Assembly: GCA_947446025.1 (NCBI GenBank)
Contig: CANFEY010000001.1
Span: forward strand, 1 to 64,000
Direction: 5' to 3'
Source: Bryobacterales bacterium
GTDB taxonomy: Bacteria > Acidobacteriota > Terriglobia > Bryobacterales > Bryobacteraceae
DNA length: 64,000 bases
Shown in pieces: positions 15,739 through 25,630 of this stretch. Position 1 is the first letter of the stretch. Each line of letters opens with the position of its first letter. A program made the translations under genes and the position numbers. The notes beneath the pieces are model-generated. The model saw only the letters and a list, made by a program, of their open reading frames with translations, was not told where the DNA came from and searched no databases.

Positions 15739-16542
15739 TTAGTTGTTCTGGGCGACCCAGCGGCGAAGGGAATCGAGCTGCCGTTGGATAGTATCTCTAT
15801 CGGATGCAAGGGGTTGCAGCGTCAGGTAGGCCTCCAGATCGACCCTCGCCGCAGCGTAGCGCTTCAGCTCCAAGGCCAGAGCGCCGCGCATTTTGTGCCA
15901 TCCTGCGGTCCCAGGGGCCCCGTCCAACAGGAAATCCAAAGTTTTGATGGCTCTCTCATGGTCCCGCGCCTGCATGTAGGCGCGGTGAAGATTCTGCAAC
16001 ATCCTCATTAGAATCTGTTTGTTGCTGACCCGGGCCAAGAGTTGCGGATCGGCAATTTTGGCTCCCGCCATGGCGAAGCACTCCCCTGGGGTCACCACCC
16101 GCCCTCCTCCAAACGGGTCGATGTAGGCCGCGAACCGCCCGTCGTCGAACTGGACCACGAACCGGTTGGGCAGCCCGATCCCGAACACCGGCATGCTCAG
16201 CCGCCGGGCCACTTCCATGTACAGAAGGGACAGCGTAATCGGAATCCCGGTGCGGCGCTCCAGCACTTGGTTGAGACAACTGTTGAGCGGATCAAAGAAC
16301 GCGGATTCGTTGGCGCGGAATCCCAGTTCGCCGAAGAGGTAGCTCTGGGCTTTTTCCACGAAGTCGCGCCCGTCATTGAAGTTGCGCAGCCGGTCGCCCA
16401 GGTTGGCGGCGAGTTCGTTGATCTGATCGAGCACGGGCTGGTGTTCCAGGTCCGGGAACTGGATGCGGGCGAGGTCGAGCGCGGCGCGGTCCAGGCGGGC
16501 GTTGGGACTTTCGGATACTAGCAACTGCCTGAGGTAGTCCAC
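15739..16542 (-). CDS. SirB1-like transglutaminase-fold/TPR protein
   Basis: 267 residues. The first 170 match the SirB1/transglutaminase-like family (SYLFGELGFRANESAFFDP, LERRTGIPITLSLLYMEVARRL, GIGLPNRFVVQF) and the C-terminal 80 form TPR-like helices (RAIKTLDFLLDGAPG...). The family lacks a proven enzymatic activity. The start is GTG 16540-16542, placed eight bases after a GATAAT -10-like box. Divergent from the Uma2 gene, with 41 bases between the two starts. Confidence 0.82.
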   Translation of the reverse strand: MDYLRQLLVSESPNARLDRAALDLARIQFPDLEHQPVLDQINELAANLGDRLRNFNDGRDFVEKAQSYLFGELGFRANESAFFDPLNSCLNQVLERRTGIPITLSLLYMEVARRLSMPVFGIGLPNRFVVQFDDGRFAAYIDPFGGGRVVTPGECFAMAGAKIADPQLLARVSNKQILMRMLQNLHRAYMQARDHERAIKTLDFLLDGAPGTAGWHKMRGALALELKRYAAARVDLEAYLTLQPLASDRDTIQRQLDSLRRWVAQNN

Positions 16543-16550
16543 TGGTCTCT

Positions 16551-16577
16551 ATTATCGCCCCTAACTGGGTGTAGAAT
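16551..16577. promoter_or_regulatory. Compact divergent promoters of the SirB1-like and Uma2 genes
   Basis: On minus, GATAAT (16556-16551) lies 8 bases before GTG 16542. On plus, TAGAAT (16572-16577) lies 6 bases before GTG 16584. Both genes would have leaderless or nearly leaderless transcripts. Confidence 0.45.
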
Positions 16578-16583
16578 GACAAC

Positions 16584-17117
16584 GTGGCCACCACACCAAC
16601 TCAGTTGATGACGTTTGCTGAGTTCGAGCAACTGCCTGAGCCGCAGGGCTACCGGCTCGAACTACACCGTGGAGAACCTGTCCAAGTGCCCCCTCCAAAG
16701 AATCCGCACTTCGTAGTGCAGCAAACCCTGAGAGACCTTCTCGCCAACGCGGCGGGAACCAACGGTCGGGTGGTCACAGAGGTGGGCTTTCGCGCGCACT
16801 CGGAATTTGAGTTCCGTATCGCGGACGTCGCCTACTTTTCCCGGGAATCATGGGCCATATTTCAAACGGAGTCCTACTTCAAAGGTGCCCCTGAACTGGT
16901 CATCGAGGTTCTCTCCCCATCCAACACGGCGTCTGAGATGTTGGAGAAAGAATCACTTTGCCTCGAAAACGGGGCGCGTGAATTTTGGATCGTGGACATG
17001 GACCACCGCCTGGTCAAAGTTTCCACGCCGGACGGCCACACCATGACCTACAAAGCGATGCAGCAAATCCCGCTCCTGTTCGGCGGCACCCTGCCGGTGG
17101 ACGACATTTTCAGGTAG
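16584..17117 (+). CDS. Uma2 family (PD-(D/E)XK-like) protein
   Basis: 177 residues matching the Uma2 family of predicted restriction-endonuclease-fold proteins: [11 protein letters not shown] supplies the conserved Asp, [12 protein letters not shown] the ExxSP motif, and [12 protein letters not shown] the Lys/Glu-containing strand. Members are very numerous in cyanobacteria and soil bacteria and are usually not linked to restriction systems. Starts at GTG 16584, six bases after a -10-like TAGAAT. The following kinase pseudogene begins two bases after its stop. Confidence 0.85.
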   Translation: MATTPTQLMTFAEFEQLPEPQGYRLELHRGEPVQVPPPKNPHFVVQQTLRDLLANAAGTNGRVVTEVGFRAHSEFEFRIADVAYFSRESWAIFQTESYFKGAPELVIEVLSPSNTASEMLEKESLCLENGAREFWIVDMDHRLVKVSTPDGHTMTYKAMQQIPLLFGGTLPVDDIFR

Positions 17118-17119
17118 TC

Positions 17120-19744
17120 ATGCCTCTCGCACCCGGCACACAACTTGGACCATACGAACTGCTCTCGGCCATCGGTTCCGGAGGGATGGGTGAGGTGTAC
17201 AAGGCCCGTGATCCGCGGCTGGACCGGATCGTCGCCATCAAGGTATCCACGGCGTAATTTTCGGAGAGGTTTACGCGCGAGGCGCGGTCGCTGGCTTCGC
17301 TGAACCATCCGCACATCTGCATTGTCCACGACGTCGGGCCCAACTACTTGGTGATGGAATACCTGGAGGGCGACACGCTGGCGCAGCGGATCGCGCGCGG
17401 GCCGATTCCGTTTGCTGAGGCGATGCGGTTCGCGCAAGAGATGGCCGACGCGCTGGACGCCGCGCATCACAAAGGGATCACGCATCGCGACATCAAGCCG
17501 GCCAACGTGATGGTGGTGAAGACGGGGACCAAGCTGCTCGACTTCGGGCTTGCGCGCATCGAACAAGGCCCGATTTCGCAGAGCGACGAAACGCTGACCA
17601 TGGCGGCGATGACGCAGCCGGGGACCATCCTGGGTACCTTCCAATACATGGCTCCCGAGCAACTGGAAGGCAAGGAAGCCGACGCGCGCAGCGACATCTT
17701 CTCCTTCGGCGCGCTGCTCTACGAAATGCTGACGGGGCAGCGGGCGTTTCACGGGAAGAGTCAGGTCGGGTTGTTCGCCGCGATTCTGGAGCACCATCCG
17801 ACGCCGGTCTCGACGACGCAGCCAGCGGTCCCAACGGAACTCGATCGTTTCCTGGCGATCTGCCTTTCCAAGAATCCTGACGACCGGTTTCAGACGGTTC
17901 GGGAATTGATGCGAGAGCTGAAGTGGATCGCGGAGAAGCCAGCGACGGCTCCGGTGGCCGCCACCGCCGAATCTGCACCGCCGCCTGCGAAACCCGCACG
18001 CTGGCCCTACGCGCTGGCAGCCGTGGGACTGCTCGCCGCGGCAGGACTCGCGGCGCTCCACTTCACCGAGAAACCGGACCAGCTCCCACACCTTCGTTTC
18101 CAGGTAACACCGCCGGAAGGTGTTGCATTCGCAGGCTCGCCTCCCCGCATCGCCCTCTCGCCTGACGGGACCCAGATCGCTTTCAATGGGTTCAAGGACG
18201 GCAAGGTGCTGATGTGGGTGCGGCGCCTCGATTCCGGCGATGCCCGCCCGCTCCCCGGATCGGAGGACAGTGAGATTCCGTTCTGGTCACCCGACAGCAA
18301 AACCGTGGGGATTTTCGCCAGTGGCAAACTCAAGCGCATCGACGTTACCAGCGGAACCGTACAGGTGCTTTCCGATGCCTCCGTCAACGACGGAGGCGGC
18401 AGCTGGAGTCCCGACGGACAAACGATCCTCTTCGGAGGGCGCAACCCCAATATCGAGATCCGGCAGATTCCAGCATCGGGTGGAACCGCCGTTCCCGTCC
18501 TAAAATTTCTCCCGCAAGAAACGTTACAGCGCTGGCCGCGCTTCCTGCCGGACGGCAAACACTTTGTCTACTTCTCCACCGGTAAGTCAGCCCAGGACAC
18601 GGGGATCGCCGTAGCGTCATTGGACGGAAAGGAACGCAAGTTTCTGATGAGTTCCGCCGCCATGGCCGAGTTTGCGGACGGGTACCTGTTCTATCGGGCG
18701 GAAGAAGCCTTGGTCGCGCGGCCCTTTGATCCGGCGAAGCTGGAGTTCACCGGTGAACCAGTGCAGGTTCTTGCCAGCGTAGCCGCGGTCGCGAACGGAC
18801 GGATTTCCGCCAGCATCGCGTCCAGCGGATTTCTGGTGGCGAGCGAAGGGCAGGCGCGCGGCGGAAACAACGCCCTTACTTGGGTAGACCGTTCGGGCAA
18901 ACAAATGTCTACAGTGGGACAGCCTGGCACCTATGCCAACCCTTTTCTTTCCCCTGATGGCCGTCAACTCGCCGTCTCGTTGGTGACTCCCCAGGACCCG
19001 GGAGATGTTTGGAGCATCGATCTCACGCGCAACGTCTCTAGTCGAGTCACATTCGATCCCGCGGTCGACGGCTCTCCCGTTTGGACTCCGGACGGCCGCG
19101 CGCTCCTATTCCTTTCCCAAAGGAAGGGCCCTGCGCAGATCTATACTAAGCCGTCTTCCGGGTTAGGAGAAGAACAGCTTCTGGTGCTGTCAGATGCGGC
19201 TGGTCTACAGCCGCAGAGCGCGTCCCCTGATGGGAAGTGGCTCTTGGCTGTGAAGAATCCGGGTAGCGGCGCGCGCGACGTGTACGCGTTTCCTCTGCTC
19301 GAAAAGGGTGAACCGATTCCGGTCCTGACCTCGTCATTCGATGAGGGGGGTGCACGCTTCTCTCCGGATGGCCGCTGGATCGCGTACATGTCGAACGAAT
19401 CCGGGCAGATGCAAGTTTACGTGCGTTCGTTCCCGGGGAGTGAGCGCAAGCTACAGGTTTCGATGATGGGCGGCAGCCAACCGCGCTGGCGTCGCGATGG
19501 TAAGGAGCTTTACTACTTGGACGGGGAAGGGGCCATGGTGGCCGTTGCCATCAAGTCGCTCTCCCCGTTGGAATTGGGAGGCAGCGCAGTCTTGTTCCCT
19601 ACCACCCTGCCCATAGGCCCCGCTCGATCCGACTATGACGTGACCGCAGACGGCTCACGCTTTCTGCTGAACCGGCCTATCACCACGGCAACGCAAGCTT
19701 CGCTCACGGTCATCCAAAATTGGCAGGCGCTGCTGAAGAAGTAG
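17120..19744 (+). pseudogene. Ser/Thr protein kinase with TolB-like propeller, interrupted by one in-frame stop
   Basis: An 874-codon frame from ATG 17120 encodes a Hanks-type kinase: Gly-rich loop [16 protein letters not shown] Lys, HRDIKPANV catalytic loop, DFGLA, APE; then a membrane segment near residues 294-315 and an extracytoplasmic TolB/PD40 propeller. Codon 46 is TAA (17255-17257), directly after VAIKVSTA and before FSERFTREARSL, where intact relatives continue without a gap; a Glu codon GAA or GAG is expected. No frameshift is present, and the reading frame after the stop is intact to 19744. A protein reinitiated downstream (open from TTG 17348) would lack the nucleotide-binding loop and Lys. 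Alternatively the stop is a sequencing error. Confidence 0.85.
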
Positions 19745-19762
19745 AACCCCAGCGTGGCTCCT

Positions 19763-19770
19763 GCTACACT
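19763..19770 (+). promoter_or_regulatory. Extended -10 element of the mrfA-like gene
   Basis: TGCTACACT (19762-19770) ends 10 bases before ATG 19781, giving a leader of only a few bases. Confidence 0.5.
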
Positions 19771-19780
19771 GGGCGAATAT

Positions 19781-22108
19781 ATGGCGAACGACAATCTGAC
19801 CCTGGCCTTTCCTGAACCGGCCCAGGAACGCATCCTGGCTAGGCAGACGGGGTTGTTCGGAGCCATTGCCCGATTCGAAGAATGGATGACGCATCCGGAT
19901 TCGCCGGTGCGGGCGATCAAGAAGCAGGAGGCGCGCGCGGGAGAGTTCGCGGCGTTCCCGGAGGCGCTGGCTCCCGCGTTGGGGAAGGCGCTGGTGGCGC
20001 GCGGGGTCACTCAGCTTTACTCGCATCAGGAGGAGGCGTTCACGCATTCGGCGGCGGGGAAGAACGTTGTAGTGGTCACGCCGACGGCCAGCGGCAAGAC
20101 GCTGTGTTACAACCTGCCGGTGATGGACGGGTTGATGCGCGATCCGCATGCTCGCGCGCTGTACTTGTTCCCGACCAAGGCGCTGGCCGAAGATCAGCTG
20201 CACGAGTTGCAAGGCGCGGTGGACGCGGCGGGGTCGGATTTACGGGTGTTCACCTACGACGGCGATACGCCGCAGGACGCGCGGCGGGCGATTCGCGAGC
20301 GGGCGAACGTGGTGCTGACGAATCCCGATATGCTGCACGCGGGCGTGTTGCCGCATCATACCAAGTGGGCCAAGGCGTTTGAGAATTTGCAGTACATCGT
20401 GATTGATGAGCTACACTATTATCGGGGCGTGTACGGCAGCCATCTGGCGAACGTGCTGCGGCGGTTAAAGCGCGTGTGCGAGTTTTATGGATCGAAGCCG
20501 AAGTTTATCTGCTGCTCGGCGACGATTGCGAATCCGAAGGAGTTGGCCGAGGCGCTGACGGGGGAGCCGTTCGAGTTGGTGGACCGCAACGGCGCGCCTT
20601 CGGGCGACAAGTACGTGGTGTTCTACAATCCGCCGGTAGTGAATCGTCAGCTCGGCATCCGCCGGAGCTACTTGAACGAGACGCGGCGCATGGCGAAGGA
20701 GCTACTGGACCGCGGGCAGCAGACGCTGGTGTTCGCGAACTCGCGGCTGGCGACTGAGGTTCTGCTGACGTATCTAAAGGACGACCATTCGGGCGTGCGC
20801 GGTTATCGCGGCGGCTACTTGCCGAAAGAACGCCGCGAGGTCGAGCGCCAATTGCGCGACGGCGAGACGCGCTGCGTGGTGGCGACGAATGCGCTGGAGC
20901 TGGGGATCGACATAGGATCGTTGGATGCTGTGGTGATGGCGGGATATCCGGGCACCATTGCGTCCACTTGGCAGCGGGCGGGGCGCGCGGGGCGGCGGCA
21001 GACGACGTCGCTGGCGGTCTTGGTGGCGTCGAGCGCGCCGCTGGACCAGTTCATCGTCGAGCATCCGGAGTACTTCTTCGAACGGCCGCCGGAGCATGCG
21101 CACATCAATCCTGACAACCTGGAAATTCTGCTGGGGCACCTGAAGTGCGCGGCGTTTGAGCTGCCGTTGCGGGATGGCGAGGCGTTCGGCAAGCATGACA
21201 TCGGCGATCTGTGCCGGTTCCTGGAAGGCCAGAAGTTGCTGCACCATTCGGGGACCACGTGGCATTGGACATCCGACAGTTATCCGGCGGACGCGGTGAG
21301 CTTGCGGTCGATCTCCAGCGACAATTTCGTGGTGGTGGACATCACAGGGGACCACCAGGTGATCGCGGAGGTTGCGTTCACGGCGGCGCTGACCACGCTG
21401 CACGAGAAGGCGATCTACCTGCACGATGCGCGGCAGTATCAGGTGGAACGCTTCGACTACGAGGGCCGCAAGGCGTACGTCCGGCGGGTGGATTCGGATT
21501 ACTTCACCGATGCCATTGACTACACGCAGGTGAAGGGGCTGGACGAGTTCGCATCGTCGCCAATGAGCACGGCCAAAGCAGCGTACGGGGATGTGCGGCT
21601 GAACCGGCAGATTGTCGGCTTCAAGAAGATCAAGTTCTACTCGATGGAGAATATCGGCGCGGGCAACCTTTCCATGCCGGAGCAGGAGATGCACACCACA
21701 GCGTTCTGGCTGCATTTCCCCGCGACGTTCCTGGCGCGTTTCCCGGATCTATCGCCGACGGAGAAGCAGGGCGGACTGGTGGGGTTAGCGGCGCTGCTGC
21801 GGACGGTGGGCGCGCTGCACGTGATGTGCGATCCGCGCGACCTGGGCATTTCCATCACCGAAGACATCGCGGGCAGCGTGCAGGTCTTCGAGCCGAACCT
21901 GTATCTCTACGACAACTATCCCGGCGGCATCGGGCAAAGCGCGGCGTTGTTCAAGCTGGCTCCCAGGCTGATCGCGGGGGCGGAGCAATTGCTGGCGGGC
22001 TGCAAATGCGAAACGGGTTGCCCGAGCTGCGTTGGGCCCATCGGCGAAGTAGGAGAGCGCGGCAAGGAGACTGCGGGGCGGATTCTTAGAGAGCTGCTGG
22101 CGTCCTGA
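19781..22108 (+). CDS. MrfA/YprA-type DEAD-box DNA helicase with C-terminal zinc domain
   Basis: 775 residues. The SF2 helicase core has Walker A TPTASGKT (100-107), DExH-box IDELH (208-212), SATI motif III and QRAGRAGR motif VI near residue 400. The C-terminal DUF1998 region ends in a four-Cys cluster CKCETGCPSC (about 740-749), as in Bacillus MrfA, a 3'-5' DNA helicase of mitomycin-damage repair. The partner exonuclease MrfB is not adjacent. ATG 19781 is preferred over 19754 because of the -10 element just upstream. Confidence 0.88.
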   Translation: MANDNLTLAFPEPAQERILARQTGLFGAIARFEEWMTHPDSPVRAIKKQEARAGEFAAFPEALAPALGKALVARGVTQLYSHQEEAFTHSAAGKNVVVVTPTASGKTLCYNLPVMDGLMRDPHARALYLFPTKALAEDQLHELQGAVDAAGSDLRVFTYDGDTPQDARRAIRERANVVLTNPDMLHAGVLPHHTKWAKAFENLQYIVIDELHYYRGVYGSHLANVLRRLKRVCEFYGSKPKFICCSATIANPKELAEALTGEPFELVDRNGAPSGDKYVVFYNPPVVNRQLGIRRSYLNETRRMAKELLDRGQQTLVFANSRLATEVLLTYLKDDHSGVRGYRGGYLPKERREVERQLRDGETRCVVATNALELGIDIGSLDAVVMAGYPGTIASTWQRAGRAGRRQTTSLAVLVASSAPLDQFIVEHPEYFFERPPEHAHINPDNLEILLGHLKCAAFELPLRDGEAFGKHDIGDLCRFLEGQKLLHHSGTTWHWTSDSYPADAVSLRSISSDNFVVVDITGDHQVIAEVAFTAALTTLHEKAIYLHDARQYQVERFDYEGRKAYVRRVDSDYFTDAIDYTQVKGLDEFASSPMSTAKAAYGDVRLNRQIVGFKKIKFYSMENIGAGNLSMPEQEMHTTAFWLHFPATFLARFPDLSPTEKQGGLVGLAALLRTVGALHVMCDPRDLGISITEDIAGSVQVFEPNLYLYDNYPGGIGQSAALFKLAPRLIAGAEQLLAGCKCETGCPSCVGPIGEVGERGKETAGRILRELLAS

Positions 22109-22115
22109 ATGGGCG

Positions 22116-22884
22116 CTAGTTGTCGGTCGGCGGACTTACGGCTTGCACCACAAGAACGGGCATGGCAACCCGTGCGGATTCCAGACGTAGACCCAGCGCC
22201 TGAATTGCAGAGAATACCGAAATGTCGTCGGGCTGGTTGCCGCTGGTGAGGTGGAAGGGCGTTGCCTCCAGCGTGACGTCATACGTTCCCGTCAATCCGG
22301 TTTTGTCCACAATAGGGCGGTCGACGAAACGGCGCAGGTCACGGGCAAGCTCCTGGTGACGTGGGTGTCCTCGAGGACTTCCGTGCGGTCTTCTACCGGG
22401 CGGTCCCCTTCCAAGCGGCCGGTGGAAATCACGAGCGATTTAGTGGGAGTATCGGGCTTGCTCTCCCTCAATTTGACGCCGTTCCTGCCGGGCAAGAGCG
22501 AATAGACCGGAGTTTCGCGGGGCTCCCGGTGAATCTTCAGCTGGAAGCGCGTAGCCAACAGCTGCTGTAGCATTTCCCGCGCCTCCGCACGGGTGGGCGC
22601 TCCGGTACCGGGCGCTTTCGCCTGAATCGTGAAGACGCCTGGTGCGAGGCGAAGTCCTGGACTCAGGACCAGCTGATCGTATTCGAGTCCATAGGCCTCC
22701 CGAACCAGGGATGGACATCGTATACCTCAAACGTCACCGTCGGTCCCGCGACCGAGTATTCGACGAACTTATTGAATACCGCCGCAGGGTGAATGGCCGC
22801 CACCTCAAACGTGCGCGGTGCCGGTTGAGCCCAGGTTCCGGCGAGCACGAATAGGAGGGAGGAGAAGATTCGTGGGACCCGCAT
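22116..22884 (-). pseudogene. TIGR03435 family secreted protein, broken by two frameshifts
   Basis: Three consecutive minus-strand frames carry successive parts of one TIGR03435 protein, a family expanded in Solibacter. Part 1 (from ATG 22884) has a signal peptide and TFEVAAIHPA. Part 2 reads REAYGLEYDQL and then EMLQQLLATRFQLKIHREPRE. Part 3 reads VDKTGLTGTYDVTLE and ends normally at TAG 22116. The first shift lies near 22708-22713 (consistent with loss of one base) and the second between about 22340 and 22400. A TATAAT box eight bases upstream of the start is intact, so decay appears recent, or the assembly contains indel errors. Confidence 0.8.
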
Positions 22885-22892
22885 TCGCTCCG

Positions 22893-22898
22893 ATTATA
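22893..22898 (-). promoter_or_regulatory. -10 element (TATAAT) of the TIGR03435 pseudogene
   Basis: A perfect TATAAT on the minus strand, eight bases ahead of ATG 22884. Confidence 0.5.
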
Positions 22899-24018
22899 GT
22901 GCCTGGAGAGCTGGTGTGGAAGGACCCCGCCGCAATCGAATGAGTGCGACTTCGGGCGGCGCGCCGATGCGTACGGGCATCCCGATGGTGCCGATGCCGC
23001 GGGTGACGTAGATCGCCGAGCGGCCTTCGCGATAGGTTCCATAGACGTAGGGCGTGGAGAATTTCGCTACGTTGAAGTTGGCGTTGGCCAGCTCCAGGTT
23101 GATTTGTCCGCCGTGCATGTGGCCGGAGAGTGCCAGGTCCCAGCCCTGTTTGGCGATGTGGGGAAACATATCGGGGTTGTGGTTGAGCAGCAGATTGAAC
23201 TCGCCGGACCGCATCAGGCCTTTGGTATCCGCCGCGTAGTTCCAGCGGTTGTCTTCGTGATCAATGCCGGCCAGGTTGACCTTCGCCGAACCAAACTGCA
23301 GAGTGGTTTGGCGGGCCCGCAGAAAGTTCATGCCGAGCCGGGCGGCGCGATCCGCGGTATACGCCTCGGCACGGATGTAGCGCTCATGGTTGCCGTTACA
23401 GCCGAAGACGCCCGCGTCGGCGCGGATGTGGCGCAGTTCCTCCAGGCAGTCGTCGATGGAGTCGCGGATGCCGGTGATCAGGTCCCCGGTGACGGCGGCC
23501 AGTTGCGGACGGGTTTCGTTCGCCATCGCCACGCACCATTGCAGGTCAGCGCGGCTGAGGAACGGACTGAGGTGGATATCGCTGATCTGCGCGATGCGCA
23601 AGCCGTCGAGGTCGGCGGCCAGATCGGGAATAGCCAGGTCGACCTCCTTCAAGGTGAACTGGCGGCGGCCGATAAAGACACCGTAGCCGAACACCGCAGC
23701 CGGCGCAGCCATAGCGGCGGTAGTCAGCAATTGGCGGCGCTGCGGGATTACCCGGCGGCTCGCCAACCCCATGCCGGTGGTGAAGATGACGATGAGGGAC
23801 CATCCGAAAGCCACCCCGCTCAGCATCAGCCAACGAAACGCCGCGTCCAGGCCGGCGGCTTGCAGCAGCGTTACAACAAACGCGGCGGTGAACAGGGCGG
23901 CCCCGCCCAGAATCAGCGCGCGAAACACCCTCCCCGGAAGCAGCCGCAGCAGCACGGGACAAGCGGCCAGCGCCACCACCATCGCCACCAGGTCCGGCAA
24001 GAAGCGCTTCCACAACAT
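22894..24018 (-). CDS. Membrane-anchored metallophosphoesterase (YkuE-like)
   Basis: 374 residues. Four hydrophobic segments fill the first 115 residues; a calcineurin-like phosphoesterase domain follows with ISDIHLSPFL, VTGDLITG, GNHERY, a His-rich NHNPD and GHMHGGQ, giving the complete two-metal ligand set. Relatives act on envelope or lipid phosphoesters (UDP-diacylglucosamine pyrophosphatase LpxH is a distant cousin), but a lipid A role is not claimed because lpxI is present nearby. ATG 24018 has TATACT eight bases upstream. Confidence 0.85.
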   Translation of the reverse strand: MLWKRFLPDLVAMVVALAACPVLLRLLPGRVFRALILGGAALFTAAFVVTLLQAAGLDAAFRWLMLSGVAFGWSLIVIFTTGMGLASRRVIPQRRQLLTTAAMAAPAAVFGYGVFIGRRQFTLKEVDLAIPDLAADLDGLRIAQISDIHLSPFLSRADLQWCVAMANETRPQLAAVTGDLITGIRDSIDDCLEELRHIRADAGVFGCNGNHERYIRAEAYTADRAARLGMNFLRARQTTLQFGSAKVNLAGIDHEDNRWNYAADTKGLMRSGEFNLLLNHNPDMFPHIAKQGWDLALSGHMHGGQINLELANANFNVAKFSTPYVYGTYREGRSAIYVTRGIGTIGMPVRIGAPPEVALIRLRRGPSTPALQAL

Positions 24019-24026
24019 CTTTTCCG

Positions 24027-24067
24027 AGTATAGCCGTTTGACCCGGGGACCCGTCCACGCTTACCCT
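24027..24067. promoter_or_regulatory. Divergent promoters of the phosphoesterase and M23 genes
   Basis: Minus: TATACT (24032-24027), eight bases before ATG 24018. Plus: TACCCT (24062-24067), six bases before ATG 24074. The second is a weaker match. Confidence 0.4.
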
Positions 24068-24073
24068 GTCAGA

Positions 24074-25306
24074 ATGGACCGAAACACCCGCGTGATTTTC
24101 GGGTTCCTCGTAGTGGGAGCCATGTTCGCAGTGCCGTATCTGACGGGCGCGTTGTATGTACCGCCCCCGCCTGCTCCTCCCGCGGTTCCGGCATATGAAG
24201 CTCCCCGGCAAGTCACGGAGCGTCTGGCGATTCAAGAGGGCGACACCATGGACGGGATTCTGGCCGCGGCCGGCCTCGACTCCGTCGTGCGGTTCGACAT
24301 CGTGGGAGCGTTCAACGCGGCGTACGACATCCGCAAGGTCCGCGCGGGGCGGGAGTTGGTGCTGACGCGCTGGGAGAAGACGGGCGAGGTGGCGTCGATC
24401 GAGTACACGGTGGACGCCGATCACCAGGTGCGCCTGTTCCGGGGCAACGGTGTGAGTGAAGCCGAAGTGGTGGAGATTCCCGGCGTGGTCAGAGAGGTGC
24501 CTGTCTGCGCGACGCTGCAAGGTTCGCTGGCGGCGACCATGGACCGGGCCGGAGAAAGCTTCCTGCTGGCAATGATGATGGCCGAGGTGCTGGCGTTCGA
24601 CATCGATTTCTACCGCGACCCGCAGTTGGGCGACGATTTTTGCCTGCTGGTGGAGAAGAAATTTTACGAGAACGGGCAAGCCCCGACGATCCGGCGCATC
24701 CTGGGAGCGCGCTACAACAATGCCGGGCATTTGTCGGATGCGTACTACTTCGGGGGCAGCTATTTCGGCGGCAAGGGCGAATCCTTGAAGGCTGCGTTTC
24801 TGCGTTCTCCGTTGGAGTTCGATGCGCGGGTGAGTTCGCATTTCTCCTCATCGCGGCTGCATCCGGTGCTGCACACGGTCCGGGCGCACAACGGCACGGA
24901 CTACGCGGCTCCCGAAGGCACGCCGGTGCGGGCGGTAGCGGGGGGCAAAGTGGTGGGGGCGGGGATGTCGGGCGGTTCCGGCAACATGGTCACCATCCGG
25001 CATGACGGCGGGCTGCAGACGCAGTACCTGCACCTATCGCGGATCTTGGTTCACGTGGGCCAGCAGGTAGAGCAAGCCGCGCGGATCGGGCTGGTGGGGC
25101 AGACGGGGTTGGCGACGGGTCCGCACCTGGATATCCGGATCAGCCGCAACGGCAGCTATCTGAATTGGGAAAAGATGCGCTCGCCGCGGACCGAATCGCT
25201 GGCCGGTGCGGTGAAAGAGCAGTTCCTGCTGGAGCGGGACCGGATGGTGGGGGTGATGAACTCGGCTGTGGGGCCGGTTCCCGACCGGCCTCTTAGGGCT
25301 GAATAG
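24074..25306 (+). CDS. M23 (LytM-like) peptidoglycan hydrolase
   Basis: 410 residues with an N-terminal membrane segment (about 7-27), a LysM/OapA-like region (IQEGDTMDGILAAAGL) and a C-terminal LytM domain. Zinc motif HNGTDYAAP supplies His and Asp, and YLHLS a catalytic His. The usual HxH motif is HLD in GPHLDIRIS, so the third zinc ligand is Asp. Layout matches MepM-type endopeptidases that cleave cross-links in the periplasm. An open frame from 23771 extends into the divergent gene and is rejected. The end overlaps the convergent TIGR03437 fragment by 14 bases. Confidence 0.87.
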   Translation: MDRNTRVIFGFLVVGAMFAVPYLTGALYVPPPPAPPAVPAYEAPRQVTERLAIQEGDTMDGILAAAGLDSVVRFDIVGAFNAAYDIRKVRAGRELVLTRWEKTGEVASIEYTVDADHQVRLFRGNGVSEAEVVEIPGVVREVPVCATLQGSLAATMDRAGESFLLAMMMAEVLAFDIDFYRDPQLGDDFCLLVEKKFYENGQAPTIRRILGARYNNAGHLSDAYYFGGSYFGGKGESLKAAFLRSPLEFDARVSSHFSSSRLHPVLHTVRAHNGTDYAAPEGTPVRAVAGGKVVGAGMSGGSGNMVTIRHDGGLQTQYLHLSRILVHVGQQVEQAARIGLVGQTGLATGPHLDIRISRNGSYLNWEKMRSPRTESLAGAVKEQFLLERDRMVGVMNSAVGPVPDRPLRAE

Positions 25307-25630
25307 CGATAACCACTTTGTCCGAGCTAGTCAGGCCGCCCTGGCGGATCTGAAGCGGCACGGCGTTGCCGGTGATGCCGGCGGGCACCACCACGTTGAT
25401 CTGGTTTACTCCGGGGAATTGCGGTGTTAGTCCGCTGAAAGCCGGAGTCACGGCGACGCCGCCGAAGAGGATGGTGGGAACACTCACGGTGGTGCGGAGC
25501 GGATTTCCTGGCGCACCGTTGGCGACCGTGGGGGTGACCGGGCCGAGGCCGTTAGCGTAGACGATCAGCGTCTCACCGGGGCGTGCAGGGCGGGTTGTAA
25601 TTCCGGGAATTGCGCCCGGGGCTGCCGTCG
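25293..25630 (-). pseudogene. TIGR03437 C-terminal domain, 5'-truncated
   Basis: On minus, a frame ending at TAA 25293 encodes the C-terminal module of TIGR03437 proteins: PGITTRPARPGETLIVYANG, then FGGVAVTPAFSGL and VNQINVVVPAGI...GNAVPLQI. Homology fades near 25630, with no signal peptide or start upstream. There the sequence becomes the antisense of a radical SAM gene. The full-length protein would normally have several hundred more residues. Confidence 0.7.

Noticed and set aside
16584-17117. Uma2 gene as part of a restriction or defence island
   Set aside because: No methyltransferase, specificity subunit or other defence gene is adjacent; Uma2 proteins are commonly solitary.
17255-17257. 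Recoded stop (selenocysteine or read-through) in the kinase
   Set aside because: The codon is TAA, not TGA, and there is no following insertion structure that I can see.
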